Program-made: the position numbers and the translations under genes
The notes under the pieces: generated by a model
Seen by the model: only the letters and a program-made list of their open reading frames with translations
Told to the model about the DNA's origin: nothing
The model's database searches: none
Shown here: positions 18,803 through 28,004 of the stretch, piece by piece
How the letters are laid out: the number at the start of each line of letters is the position of its first letter
How positions within the stretch are numbered: position 1 is the stretch's first letter
DNA from: Natrinema sp. DC36
Lineage (GTDB): Archaea; Halobacteriota; Halobacteria; Halobacteriales; Natrialbaceae
Assembly (NCBI RefSeq): GCF_020405225.1
Contig: NZ_CP084473.1
Location: 186,001-250,000 of the forward strand
Direction of reading: 5' to 3'
DNA length: 64,000 nt

Positions 18803-19123
18803 ATGAGTAACGCAAAGGAACTATTCGGCTTAGGTGCATTTGTGGCAGGAACTCTATTTCTATTTTATTATTACACGCGAATTGTGGCTGCAGATTCGAT
18901 GTCAGAATCTGTTGAAATATTCTCGCGAGCGATACAAACTCTTATCTTTACTTTTGTTCCAACATCTGAGATTGCAGCGCTGATTTCAGTGACTGCTGGA
19001 TTTATCGGGTCAGCTATTTCCATCAAGTCACTTGGGCCTAAACTGGGTATGATTATTTTCTCATTTGGATTTCTTTACACATCTACAAACCTCATCATTT
19101 ACTGGTTCACAGTCTCGGTTTAG
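18803..19123 (+). CDS. Small membrane protein, function unknown
   Basis: About 106 aa starting at MSNAKELF, with three hydrophobic segments (FVAGTLFLFYYYTRIV; the AALISVTAGFIGSAISI stretch; LGMIIFSFGFLYTSTNLIIYW). ATG 18803 is preferred over GTG 18782 because tttaatta at 18773-18780 falls about 26 nt upstream. It has low GC and sits just outside the 716-bp element, in the AT-rich island. I do not recognise the family. Confidence 0.6.
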   Translation: MSNAKELFGLGAFVAGTLFLFYYYTRIVAADSMSESVEIFSRAIQTLIFTFVPTSEIAALISVTAGFIGSAISIKSLGPKLGMIIFSFGFLYTSTNLIIYWFTVSV

Positions 19124-19295
19124 ATCAATCCTCAAGTTTCCCTCCCTGGGGTTGCACGTCGACAAATCCCGTTCCCCGAATATGCACACGAGCTGCGACT
19201 CGTCATGTGCATATCTCGAGTCGATCCGTTGTTCGAGCCGTCGTTCGTATCTGGATAGCCGATACGTTCCGACGTTTGGACCGAAATAGGTTGTT

Positions 19296-19590
19296 CAGTG
19301 AGCCAAAAAGCTAGGATTTCGGGGGTCGTGTGTACGAGTACGCGAATCAGGACTGAGACTACGCATATCAACGAGACGCGATCGAAGATACAGCTGACTT
19401 CTACAACTGCAACAAGACGAAAGCGGTGGTGAGTGCCTGCGACGACATTCCGAAGTTCGTCCAAGTGTCCCGCCAAGTCCTTGAGCACGACGACCTCACA
19501 CTCGAGCAACGCCGGGAGATCGCCGAGACGCTGTCGACGCGAGCGGTGACCTTCGAGGCCAGTACCGAGATCGTCACCGAAACCGCGTGA
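19296..19590 (+). pseudogene. C-terminal fragment of an unrecognised protein with an in-frame stop
   Basis: The frame reads RVYEYANQD, a TGA near 19354, DYAYQRDAIEDTADFYNC and then an uninterrupted acidic tail (CDDIPKFVQVSRQVLEHDD, EIAETLSTRAVTFEAS) ending at 19590. The coding-like periodicity is clear, but there is no start and the 5' part is missing. The stop probably replaces a Trp codon (QDWDY). I do not recognise the family. Confidence 0.5.
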
Positions 19591-19839
19591 GTGTTTCCCT
19601 CAGTACTGGTTGCTGTCTGCGAGTAAGTGTACCGCTTGGGTTCGATGTCTCGAGAAACGCCTGCCAGAGACCGGCGTTAGAGCCCCCACCCTCACGTGGT
19701 GTGTCAATTGGGGGAAGCTGCCCGAAATTTGGCACCGATATCACGGAGCCTTCTACTGGACCCTGGAATCAACTAGTGGTGTTTATCGCCCCAGAAGTGG
19801 TGAAGGGGCTGATCAGTTGTCCTCTTCGGAGTTATCGAT

Positions 19840-20517
19840 GGCAACGAGAGACATCTACACGACGACGTTTGACGAAAGCGTTCAGACGACTACAACTACC
19901 TGTCAGACTGTGGCGGCAGCGTTCGATCGACTGACCGCGAGACGATCTGTGAGGACTGTGGACCTATCCTCGAGGACACCAAACTAGACCGAGGACCAGA
20001 TTGGGGTCGACATGACGAGCAGGGATCCAAGAGACGGACCGGCGCTCCGCTGACACCGACACGCCACGATCGAGGCCTCTCCACCGAGATCGGGTACAAG
20101 CAAGACGGACATGGAAACGCCCTCTCGAACACGAAGCGCCGACAATTGAACCGGTTGCGTCGCGAACAGTCCCGTGCCCAATGGCAGTCGAAAGCCGAAC
20201 GGAACCTCGCCTACGGTCTCAGTGAAATCCGGCGGATCGTCGCAAGTCTCGGCTTCGCACAGAGTATCCGGGACCAGACATGTTCGCTCTTCCGAACTGC
20301 ACAGTCTGAACGGCTCTGTCGCGGACGATCGCTCGAGGCCGAAGCCGTCGGGTACATTGTCGGTCGGTATTTCGGGCTGGACACGAGCGGGTCAGCGTTT
20401 TACCTCGCTGCATGGGAGGGCGAAGAGTCGGAGGCTATCCTCGACCGACTCGAGCGGATCAGTTCGGCCGCTCAGGAGATTATCGACGCCGTCAACAAGG
20501 TGGGAAACAATGAGTGA
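19840..20517 (+). pseudogene. Chimeric remnant: transcription factor B N-terminus joined to ArdC-like C-terminus
   Basis: The first part is an archaeal TFB: MATRDIYTTTFDES, the zinc ribbon (CEDCGPILEDTKLDRGPDW), the B-finger region (SKRRTGAPLTPTRHDRGLST) and the start of the first cyclin repeat. A one-base loss near 19906 separates the start from the zinc ribbon. At about 20344 the sequence passes in frame, through LEAEAVGY, into the C-terminus of an ArdC/antirestriction-type protein (VGRYFGLDTSGSAFYLAAW). The second half of TFB and most of ArdC are gone. The junction looks like a deletion or recombination between two genes with similar short sequence. Confidence 0.7.
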
Positions 20518-20729
20518 CAGTGAGATTCTGCTCGAGATCGTTAACGCGCTCGAAGAGAAGGGGGCTCTCTCGTGACGAGTATCAACTACAGCAGGTGATC
20601 GATGTCGAATCACTCGAGCAACTCGTGGACCCGACGAGTCAACACACTGATCTCGAAGTCAGATTCTCGGTTGGAGAGTTCCGTGTACTGGTTTCACCAT
20701 CCGATGTGGCTGTGCTGAGGATCTCGTAG
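20510..20729 (+). pseudogene. Frameshifted small haloarchaeal protein following the ArdC fragment
   Basis: It starts at ATG 20510, overlapping the stop of the ArdC-like fragment as in a translationally coupled pair, and reads MSDSEILLEIVNALEEKG before a frameshift in a run of G. The second frame continues LSRDEYQLQQVIDVESLEQL and ends at 20729. The intact family is a small acidic protein often next to ArdC-type genes; its function is not known to me. Confidence 0.55.
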
Positions 20730-20912
20730 AATAGTACTCTCTATCGAATTAGCGTTCAGATCGATTCCCCAGTAACTCATGGAAAGAAAAATACCTATAA
20801 GATAGGACTCCAATAGATATTCAAATGACATTACATCTAAGAAACCCCATTATGCAACAAACACTATTGATCGATACAACCGACAGACCACGAAAGCTGG
20901 TAATGAAAGGAA

Positions 20913-21068
20913 ATGCCTGAATGTCAGAATTGTGGTTCGCATGTTACTGAACAATATTCTCGTGTGTTCACGCCAGATGGCGTTGATGAACCTCGGGTCT
21001 GTCCACAGTGTCCCGATAAGCTTCGAGACGGAGCAGAGATCCGAGATGCGAAATCACAACGTCGGTGA
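20913..21068 (+). CDS. Small zinc-finger protein, DUF7563-like
   Basis: A 51-aa protein with two CxxC pairs (MPECQNCGSHVTEQY and RVCPQCPDKLRDG), the pattern of the very small haloarchaeal DUF7563 zinc-finger proteins. The full length and both metal sites are intact, and the gene has its own ATG and stop. Such micro-proteins are thought to bind zinc and sometimes affect metabolism or biofilm formation; a specific role here is unknown. It is one of few intact genes among the pseudogenes of this island. Confidence 0.75.
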   Translation: MPECQNCGSHVTEQYSRVFTPDGVDEPRVCPQCPDKLRDGAEIRDAKSQRR

Positions 21069-21218
21069 TCAAGATTAACAGCTATTTGAGCAATTCAATA
21101 GAAGTGGATAGTATTCCCTCGACAAATATGGTCTTCGGTCGGTTTCCACTTTAATACTTCGGCAATACAGTGTTCGAATATACCAATTCTATTCATATAA
21201 TATCTATAATTCTTACAA

Positions 21219-21457
21219 TTATCGCATTCGGCCCTCGTCATAATAAAACACGTCTGTAAGTCCAAGGTCGAGACCGGATGCCGAATAGACGGTGAGCAGA
21301 TCGCCGGCTTCGATCTGCGTACTCCCTTTAGGCGTGATCGACGGGTCTTCTCCCTCACGGCCGATTGCGACGATAAGGACATCATCGGGGAGCAGATCCT
21401 CGTCTGCTTCCTCGATGAGTGTCTTCCCGTCGATCGGCGCATTCCCGGTGACCTGGC
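21219..21457 (-). pseudogene. C-terminal RCK_C (TrkA-C) domain fragment
   Basis: The minus strand reads VTGNAPIDGKTLIEEADED, LLPDDVLIVAIGREGEDP and GDLLTVYSASGLDLGLTDVF before a TAA at 21219-21221. This is the ligand-binding RCK_C domain found at the end of K+ transport regulators and related permeases. The coding sequence stops abruptly at 21458, exactly where a ggctctgttgaa transposon end begins, so insertion or deletion by a mobile element removed the 5' part. Confidence 0.65.
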
Positions 21458-21469
21458 TCTGTTGAATTC
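21458..21469. repeat. Solo end related to the 716-bp element's terminal repeat
   Basis: ggctctgttgaa at 21458-21469 matches 12 of the 13 terminal bases of the element at 18007-18722. It abuts the truncated RCK_C fragment. No partner end was found up to 22200, so the rest of this element is lost or too diverged. Confidence 0.5.
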
Positions 21470-21571
21470 CTCACTAGTTAACAAGTTCTATAAGGAATCG
21501 GGAGGTACAGAACGCATAGTCGCCGTTGAGTATTCAATCATAAACTCTACGGAACGTCGTAGCACTTCTTC

Positions 21572-21781
21572 CTATTTTTGATTCAGATTGGACCAATAGC
21601 TGAGTGTAGTCAAGGTAAGACCGATTCCGATTGCGAATGCATAGTTCGGATTCCCGAGGGCCAAGGTAACTACGAGATTACAAAGAGTGGCTGTAACCCC
21701 AGTAAGAATGGCATATTCGCCGCGAGATAGTCCCCATATCCCACTGTCTAGGCGTCTATATACCTGTCTAATATTGTCCAT
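21572..21781 (-). CDS. Small two-helix membrane protein
   Basis: Sixty-nine residues from MDNIRQVYRRLDSG, with two predicted membrane helices (YAILTGVTATLCNLVVTLAL and YAFAIGIGLTLTTLSYW). ATG 21781 is chosen because an AT-rich box (attatttt) lies about 26-33 nt upstream. It is AT-rich and lies inside the accessory island. No family recognised. Confidence 0.5.
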   Translation of the reverse strand: MDNIRQVYRRLDSGIWGLSRGEYAILTGVTATLCNLVVTLALGNPNYAFAIGIGLTLTTLSYWSNLNQK

Positions 21782-21980
21782 ACGTACTTTCTTTACCGAA
21801 GCAAAAAATAATTTTCTATTCAATGACACGTGGTCCAGAGGGGCACTATGTCTCGATCACGTCTCCGAGTAATTGAAAGTCCAGATTCAATTCGCTGTTC
21901 TTCCTATCAGGATAGACAGAGTGGTTCTGGAGAAAGAAATTTGCTCATCAGTCTAATAGAGACTATGTGTCTCTCATGAC

Positions 21981-22173
21981 TGTTGTCTCCCGAAGCGAAC
22001 AACCGGTCTGATGGAGGCGGACGGCGAACGTCCTGACGGGCGTCGCCGTCCGCTCATTCTCCCAAAATTCTTCAAAATCCGGTTCATAGCTCTCGTTGAG
22101 CAGGTCTGCGAGCATCTAACCAATTCACTCAACGACCTGCTCACTTCTTAAATTGACTCAACTAGACAGTGCC
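21981..22173 (-). mobile_element. 5'-end fragment of the IS6-family element
   Basis: About 193 bp nearly identical to 17361-17551, ending in the same terminal repeat (aactagacagtgcc, 22160-22173). It keeps only the start of the transposase (MLADLL..., TATPVRTFAVRLHQ) and is in the same orientation as the full copy. It carries the intact reading frame where the full copy has lost 2 bp. With 16810-17551 it brackets the AT-rich island. Confidence 0.8.
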
Positions 22174-22470
22174 AATCTGAAGGGGTAGGGGGGACGGTGT
22201 ACGTGAAACGGGACGGTTTCTCCTCCCCCGAAACGAAAATCGAACGCCTGCCGATCTCGCCGTTCGACGGCAAGTCGACTCGTCGCCGATATTGCACGCT
22301 CGTTTGCAACTACGGCGGGATGTCACGCATACGAGCGCCCCGACAACCCGTTTCCGACGTTAGCGCCGGATGATCGATCGAAATCGACGGATCGAAGAAC
22401 GACGATCGCCGTTCCGCTCCCCGCCACGGGGATCGCCATGATTATTTTTCTTGCCATCGCAGGAGGAGAT

Positions 22471-23271
22471 ATGGATGTCTATGGTATCATCGGAAACCCC
22501 GTCGAACACTCACTGTCACCACCGATGCACGAAGCCGCCTTTCGCGAGCACGGAATCGATGCCAAGTACGTCACCTTCGAGGCCGATCCCGATCGGATCG
22601 AGGAGGCGTTCCGTGGCGCGGATGCGCTCGGGATCGACGGTCTGACTGTCACGCTGCCGTTCAAACACGACGCCTTCGAGTTCGCCGAGCCGGACGAGCA
22701 GATCCGACGGGTCGGGGCGGTCAACACGATCGACTTCACTGAGAACGGGCCCGTGGGATACAACACCGACATGACCGGGACGCTCCGCGCCTTCGAGCAT
22801 CACGACGTGAACCTGAAAGACACTCGTGCGGTCGTCGTCGGTGCTGGCGGTGCTGCCCGGGCGCTAGCCTTCGGCTTCGAGGACGCGGGCGCCGACGTAC
22901 AGATCGCCAACCGGACGGCGTCCAAGGCTCACGACCTCGCCGACGAGGTCCCGGGTGCGACCGGTCACGGACTCGAGGACCTTTCCGACCTGATGGCCGA
23001 CGCCGACGTCGTCGCCAACGCGACCAGCGTCGGGCTGGAGTCCGACGAATCGGTCGCGCCGGCCGACGCCTGGCACAGGGACCTCGTGGCCTTCGACGCG
23101 GTATACAAGCCGCTCGAGACGCGGTTCTTGACGGATGCGGCGGCCGCTGGCGCCCAGACGATCGACGGCGCCTGGATGCTGCTGTTCCAGGGCGTCGGCG
23201 CCTTCGAGACGTGGACGGGCGAGGACGCACCAGTCGAGACGATGAACGGGGCGCTGCGCAGTCACCTGTAA
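22471..23271 (+). CDS. aroE: Shikimate dehydrogenase
   Basis: It reduces 3-dehydroshikimate with NADPH in the chorismate pathway. The substrate domain has NPVEHSLSPPMHEAAF with the Ser pair (about 8-23) and the catalytic Lys in LPFKHDAF; NTIDF and GYNTDMTG follow, then the nucleotide site VVGAGGAARALAFGF and the NADP-type NRTASKA loop. The 266-aa length is normal. ATG 22471 is chosen over 22438 because of a GGAGGA motif 4-9 nt upstream, with gattattttt (22439-22449) at about -26. It marks the return to conserved chromosomal sequence after the island. Confidence 0.93.
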   Translation: MDVYGIIGNPVEHSLSPPMHEAAFREHGIDAKYVTFEADPDRIEEAFRGADALGIDGLTVTLPFKHDAFEFAEPDEQIRRVGAVNTIDFTENGPVGYNTDMTGTLRAFEHHDVNLKDTRAVVVGAGGAARALAFGFEDAGADVQIANRTASKAHDLADEVPGATGHGLEDLSDLMADADVVANATSVGLESDESVAPADAWHRDLVAFDAVYKPLETRFLTDAAAAGAQTIDGAWMLLFQGVGAFETWTGEDAPVETMNGALRSHL

Positions 23272-23450
23272 CTCACGCTCGGCGACGACTGCGAACTGCG
23301 AGTTGACCGTTCGAGCGCACCTATTTCGTTTCTTTCGCTGGTCGCCGTGAGGCGTGGCCCGTCGATGGACGGCGAATCGAGGCCATCGGTTCGGGCGCGT
23401 CAGCGACCGATTCGGCGTCGATAGCGGGCAGAGGTAAGTCCCCGACCTGA

Positions 23451-24500
23451 TCAGACGTCAGCGTCCGACTCGAGGACCCGCTTGCCGGCGATCAGGAACC
23501 AGCCCTGGCCGTAGAGGTTGATCGCCTGCGGAGCCTCCGGACCGCCGGGCATCGCCGCATTGCGCTGGACCGCACCGTCGGGGGTCACGACCGTCTTGGC
23601 CGCACCGATCGCGTCTTCGGCCACCTCGCGGTATTCCTCGTCGAGTAGGCCCCGATCGACGGCCTCGGTGAAGGCGTAGGCGTACTGGAGGGTTCCCGAC
23701 GTCTCCAAATACATCGTGTCGTCGTCGATGAGGTGGTGCCAGAAGCCGCTGGCGTCCTGGTACTCGGCCATGCTCAGGAGGTGGTCACGGACGAGCTCCT
23801 CGAGGCGATCGCGCTCGGGGTGGTCTTCGGCCACGTAGTCTAACGTGTCGAGGACGCCCGTGGCGAACCAGCCGTTGCCGCGCAGCCAGAGCGAGCCGTC
23901 GGGATAGTTGTTGGGATGCTCGCGCCAGATGTGCCGGTAGAGGTCGGTGTGCGGATCGCGGAGATGTTTCGCGTGGACCAGGATCTGGTCGACGGCTTCG
24001 TCGATCGCTTCGGGCGTGTCCGTGAGCTGGCCGTAGCGGGCCATGAACGGACACATCATGTAGATGGCGTCGATCCACAGTTCGATGTCGTCCATGTGGT
24101 GAGTAATCCCCCCGTCCACGCTTCGAGGCGCGTCCTCGTGGAGGTACTCGAACTGTCGTCGGCAGGCGTCGAGGTAGGAGTCGGGACCGCCGTTTTCGTA
24201 GACCTCGAGGGCGAGGATGGCGACAGCTCCAGCGTCCGGAATGGGACGGAAGATACGGTGTTCGTCCCACTCCGGTACGACGTCGATCGATCCGTAGGCC
24301 ATCAACCCGTCGCTCGACTGCGATCGGACGGCCCAGTCGATATACCGTTCGGCGATCTCGGTGTGTTCGTCGTCGTCCGTCGCCAGCAGGCCGCGGAGCG
24401 CCATCGGCCGTTCACCCTGAATGAAGTCCTCGAAATCGAGGTCGAACGTGTACTCGGCGACGGTCGGGAGCAGTTCTTCTAACGGACGTTCCATGGGCAT
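23451..24500 (-). CDS. Unsaturated rhamnogalacturonyl hydrolase-like GH105
   Basis: It removes the unsaturated uronic acid made at chain ends by pectin lyases, releasing 5-keto-4-deoxyuronate. The 349-aa (alpha/alpha)6 barrel shows GH105 hallmarks: MRYGSIDVV-like MAYGSIDVV, ELWIDAIYMMCPFMARYG with the catalytic Asp, LWLRGNGWFATGVLDTL, and ETSGTLQYAYAFTEAV. There is no signal peptide, so it acts in the cytoplasm on imported oligosaccharides. It fits between the extracellular lyases at 1-12365 and the KDG kinase/KDPG aldolase just downstream. Confidence 0.9.
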   Translation of the reverse strand: MPMERPLEELLPTVAEYTFDLDFEDFIQGERPMALRGLLATDDDEHTEIAERYIDWAVRSQSSDGLMAYGSIDVVPEWDEHRIFRPIPDAGAVAILALEVYENGGPDSYLDACRRQFEYLHEDAPRSVDGGITHHMDDIELWIDAIYMMCPFMARYGQLTDTPEAIDEAVDQILVHAKHLRDPHTDLYRHIWREHPNNYPDGSLWLRGNGWFATGVLDTLDYVAEDHPERDRLEELVRDHLLSMAEYQDASGFWHHLIDDDTMYLETSGTLQYAYAFTEAVDRGLLDEEYREVAEDAIGAAKTVVTPDGAVQRNAAMPGGPEAPQAINLYGQGWFLIAGKRVLESDADV

Positions 24501-24816
24501 ATGCGGATATGTGACGGATTATCACTTAAGGTTATAGATGTCGATCCGGTCAACGACTATCGAATCGACCTATCGTGTGTTCGATCGGTTCGTTGAGGGT
24601 CTCTCCAATCACGATGATTGGCAGAGGGAAATCCGATGTAGTCCATCGCGATGTGAACTCACGTTCGGGAGCCGGGAATCCTGGACGATAACGGATCTTG
24701 ACGCCGAAATAGCAGCTATTGACGTCGTGAATTGATAGAATTGGACAGTAATCACTCCTGGGAGATGCGCGTATTGACCCACGCTACGACGTTTATTACA
24801 TACGTACATCCGTAAT
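24501..24816. other. Intergenic stretch, no gene recognised
   Basis: No supported coding frame. It contains the upstream region of the GH105 gene and, at its right side, an AT-rich promoter-like element (tttattacatac, 24791-24802) that reads rightward into the structured segment at 24840-24908. Confidence 0.4.
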
Positions 24817-24970
24817 GTTCGTGAGACGGGAACCGATCTCACTCGCCGGTCTCGAGGACGTGACGAGGTGGATCATCGGCGATCCCACCTCACGCACGCC
24901 GGCGAGTGGTTGACCGTAGATCGGTCGGTCGGCTCAGGCCCGTACGGCTGCTCGAGCCCATTTTTGAGCC
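24817..24970 (+). ncRNA. Possible structured small RNA or mRNA-independent hairpin
   Basis: A perfect 10-bp outer stem (cactcgccgg, 24840-24849, with ccggcgagtg, 24899-24908) encloses a second stem (gaggtgg, 24865-24871, with ccacctc, 24885-24891). A promoter-like tttattaca lies about 26 nt before the proposed 5' end, and a T run (catttttgag) near 24961-24967 could end transcription. No protein is encoded. It matches no RNA family I know; a recombination site or terminator for the converging genes are alternatives. Confidence 0.3.
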
Positions 24971-25106
24971 AGACCTATCTAAACCCCGAACAGTACTCAA
25001 AAAGCGAGATCTCAGAAGGGAAAGCATAGCGAGCGATAGCGACTGTCGCGTCGTTTCCTCACGACCTACGGACCTCGAGCCGAATCGAATACGACCGACC
25101 GCTATT

Positions 25107-25745
25107 TCAGTTTCGTGCTGACTCGACAGTGTCGACCATTCGGCGCGCGTTCTCGGTGATCGTTGCGTAGTCCTCGTTCGCGACGGCGTCGTCCTCAACG
25201 ATCGCGCTGCCGGCGCCGACGGCGACGGCTCCAGCCTCGATGTACGCCGCCGCGTTCGACGGACCGACGCCGCCGGTCGGGACGAGCGGGATCTGCGAGA
25301 GCGGGCCACCGATTGCGGCGACGTGTTCCGGCCCGCCAGTTTTCGCCGGAAACACCTTCACGAAGTCGGCGCCCGCTTCGTAGGCTCGCAGTGCTTCGGT
25401 CGGCGTGAACGCGCCCGACGCGATAGGCGTCCCGTAGCGGTTGCTCACCTCGATGACGTCGGTGTCGACGGTCGGCGTCACCAGAAACTCCGCACCAGCC
25501 AACTGCACGGCCCGCGCCGTTTCCGCGTCCAGGACGGTCCCTGCGCCGACGAGGACGTCGTCGAACCGACTCGAGAGCGTCTCGATCGTTTCCAGGACGT
25601 TCTCTGTATCCGCCGTCACCTCGAGCGCCGTGACGCCGCCGTCGGCGACTGCCGAAGCGACGTCTATCGCAACGTCCGGCTCGACGCCTCGAAGGATTCC
25701 GATTACACCGCCGTCCACGATCTGCTCGATCTTTTGAACACTCAT
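25107..25745 (-). CDS. 2-dehydro-3-deoxy-phosphogluconate (KDPG) aldolase
   Basis: It splits KDPG to pyruvate and glyceraldehyde-3-phosphate. The class I aldolase motifs of the Eda family are in order: ILRG, ALEVTADT, VGAGTVLD, FLVTPTVD, ASGAFTPTEA, FVKVFPAKTGG with the Schiff-base Lys, and LVPTGGV. ATG 25745 is preferred because aatttagta lies about 26-33 nt upstream; 25757 is an alternative. It is codirectional with the KDG kinase upstream (65-nt gap), giving the last two steps for galacturonate- or glucose-derived KDG in the semi-phosphorylative Entner-Doudoroff route. Confidence 0.92.
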   Translation of the reverse strand: MSVQKIEQIVDGGVIGILRGVEPDVAIDVASAVADGGVTALEVTADTENVLETIETLSSRFDDVLVGAGTVLDAETARAVQLAGAEFLVTPTVDTDVIEVSNRYGTPIASGAFTPTEALRAYEAGADFVKVFPAKTGGPEHVAAIGGPLSQIPLVPTGGVGPSNAAAYIEAGAVAVGAGSAIVEDDAVANEDYATITENARRMVDTVESARN

Positions 25746-25810
25746 ACGGAGTGCCAACGGAGGATGCCTACTAAATTACACTGATATTGATCGGTCCACG
25801 GTACGGACAG

Positions 25811-26776
25811 TTACCTGTCGATCGCGGCACCTCCATTGGCGATGACTGTCTCGACCTCGTCTTCAGTGATCACCGCCAGATCGCCTTTGACCGTCCGTTT
25901 CAGCGCTGCCGTCGCCGCCGCCCATGTCAACGCGTCCCCGACGGACGCATTGCGGACGTACCGCGAGAGGAACGCGCCGACGAACGCGTCGCCGGTCCCG
26001 ATTGGGTCGAGCGTCTCGGTGTCGAACGCGGGCTGACTCACGCTCTCGTCGGCGGTGCTCGCGACTGCGCCGTCCGACCCCCGTGTTACGACGACTATCT
26101 CACAGTCGAACCGCGTGCGGAGTCCGTCGGCGATCGCTTCGCCCGTCCCGTCGACCTCGAGTATCGACCGGGCGTCGCGCTCGGGGGCGAACAGCAGATC
26201 GACCTTCGGGAGGAGCTCCTCGTACGCCGACCGCGCTGTCGATCGCGACCAGAGTTTACTCCGATAGTTGAGGTCGAAGGCGGTCGTGGTGTCGATGTCC
26301 AGCAGTTCGCCGGTTGTGTCGGACAGCGTTTCGGACAGCGCCGGCGTGATACCCGTGGTGAAGAATACGTCCGACGATCGAATCGCGTCGATCGGCACGT
26401 CGTCCGGTTCCGCCGTCGTTATCGCCGCGTCGTGCCGGTCGTAAATGACGTTCGTTCCGCGCGGTTCTCCGCCCTCTTCGATGTAGTACGCTCCCTGTCT
26501 CCCCTCGTCGCTCCAGACGACCGCCGGCGTAACGCCGTGCGACCGTACTTCGGTGGTCACGCGCCGACCGAGCGACGTCTCCGGAAGTTTCGATATCCAG
26601 ACCGCGTCGGCGCCGAGCCGACTCGCCGCGATCGCGACGTTGCTCTCGGCGCCCGCCGTCCGGAAGTCGAGCGACTCCGCCGTTTCCAGTCGCTCTCCGC
26701 GTTCCGGCGACAGGCGGAGCATCGTCTCACCGAACGTCGTGATATCGGTCGTCGTCTCATCGGTGGAATCCGTCAT
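25811..26776 (-). CDS. kdgK: 2-keto-3-deoxygluconate kinase (PfkB/ribokinase family)
   Basis: It phosphorylates KDG to KDPG. The PfkB fold shows the N-terminal GETMLRLSP, the substrate loop GAESNVAIAASRLG, DLNYRSKLW, VTRGSDGA and the C-terminal signature DPIGTGDAFVGAFL with the catalytic Asp. The fourth motif and adjacency to the KDPG aldolase support KDG as substrate over other sugars. The start is set at MTDSTDE (26776), with gttatgtcc about 27-35 nt upstream. Both genes could also serve glucose catabolism, which uses the same intermediates in haloarchaea. Confidence 0.88.
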   Translation of the reverse strand: MTDSTDETTTDITTFGETMLRLSPERGERLETAESLDFRTAGAESNVAIAASRLGADAVWISKLPETSLGRRVTTEVRSHGVTPAVVWSDEGRQGAYYIEEGGEPRGTNVIYDRHDAAITTAEPDDVPIDAIRSSDVFFTTGITPALSETLSDTTGELLDIDTTTAFDLNYRSKLWSRSTARSAYEELLPKVDLLFAPERDARSILEVDGTGEAIADGLRTRFDCEIVVVTRGSDGAVASTADESVSQPAFDTETLDPIGTGDAFVGAFLSRYVRNASVGDALTWAAATAALKRTVKGDLAVITEDEVETVIANGGAAIDR

Positions 26777-26919
26777 ACTTGTCAGTTGCCAGTTCCCGGC
26801 GACGGACATAACTTTGGGGATTCCCGCCGGAACGCCGGGAACCTGTCGGGGTCACCTGCGAGGGCGTGGGTACACCGCGTATCGCGATAGAAACCGATCC
26901 GATTCGGCAGCGCCGACGA

Positions 26920-27306
26920 ATGCGAGTGGAGCGGACACCGCCGGAAGAATTGCGTTCCCACTCTCGATAATCCGCAAGAACGATACTCCGTCGACGAGAC
27001 CGGGTCCCGCGCCGCCGTGTGGACGTGTCCGGCCTGCAGTCGTCCGAGGTCGTACAGCCCGTTGCCGCCGGCGTCGACGTCGGCGTCCCACTCGTACCAC
27101 GGCTGGTTGCCCGTAGTCGGTCCGTCGCCGGATCCCCGCCGCCCGCTCGCCGTCCCCGAGAGCGCGCCGAGTCCGGTCGCGCCGAGCACCGCCACGCGCC
27201 GCGTCGGCCCATCGAGAGCGGTGTGGTATCGGCCGTGTCCGTCTTCGCGGTTCGGTTCGTGTGACCGGGCTCCGTCGACCCGACCTGGTTGCTATCATTT
27301 CCCATG
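26920..27306 (-). pseudogene. 5' remnant of a Tat-exported protein of the polysaccharide locus
   Basis: From ATG 27306 the minus strand reads MGNDSNQVGSTEPG to a twin-arginine start (MGRRGAW), then a frameshift near 27190 into VAVLGATGLGALSGTASG (hydrophobic part of the signal) and the mature start PWYEWDADVDAGGNGLYDLG. This resembles secreted beta-helix proteins of haloarchaea. The frame then dissolves and the rest is missing. Confidence 0.5.
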
Positions 27307-28004
27307 TTAACTCCTGACGTAATTTCGCAACAGCGTATTCCGCAATACACCATCATATAATTGTTTGTATATGAATTACAATTATATATGATTATTAATA
27401 ATATTTACTGATCAAGTACTCTAACGTCTGTTCGATGCGTCAGTGTGTATGGCAGGCAGTCACACCGATCAGCAGACGGGGTCCGATATGTGGCCTACTC
27501 GAGCAGAAAGTTCCGGGTCCTCCGGCCGGAAGACGGTCGGCAATACCGGACGTCCGTCATAGAGCGGATATCGGAAAATCCGACAACGTGTCGGAGTCGA
27601 CTGCGCTACGACGATCACGTTCGTGATAGTTGCACCGCCTCCCGGACTTTTGTTCGCTCCCACCGGATAGATTCTCGGTATCTCGAGGCCGACGATCGGT
27701 GGGCCGGTGTGGGGCGCCTTCGTTCGCGATACGACGGGCCCGCCACGCCGGTTGCCCGTCCGTTTCCCGAATCGGTATCGGCTGAGGTCGGTCCTCGAAT
27801 ACAGCTGTACAGATGTAAATATAGAGGCTATACCGTGCTACCGGTGACCGATCACGTTCGCCATTGCCGGACGAGAAGGTCCCCCACACGTGGGCGCTGA
27901 CTGACACGGCCGACGACCGCGCATCGACGGCGCTGACCGCTACGATTCTTGTTCACTCCATCGGGTCTGTCTCTCGAGTCACCCGCCGGAACCGGACGCA
28001 GGCG
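27307..28004. other. Non-coding decayed stretch
   Basis: About 700 bases. The first 110 are very AT-rich (27340-27420). The remainder has several short open frames on both strands, none with a recognisable motif or haloarchaeal amino-acid bias. It lies between two remnants of polysaccharide-degradation genes and is probably decayed coding DNA. Confidence 0.4.
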
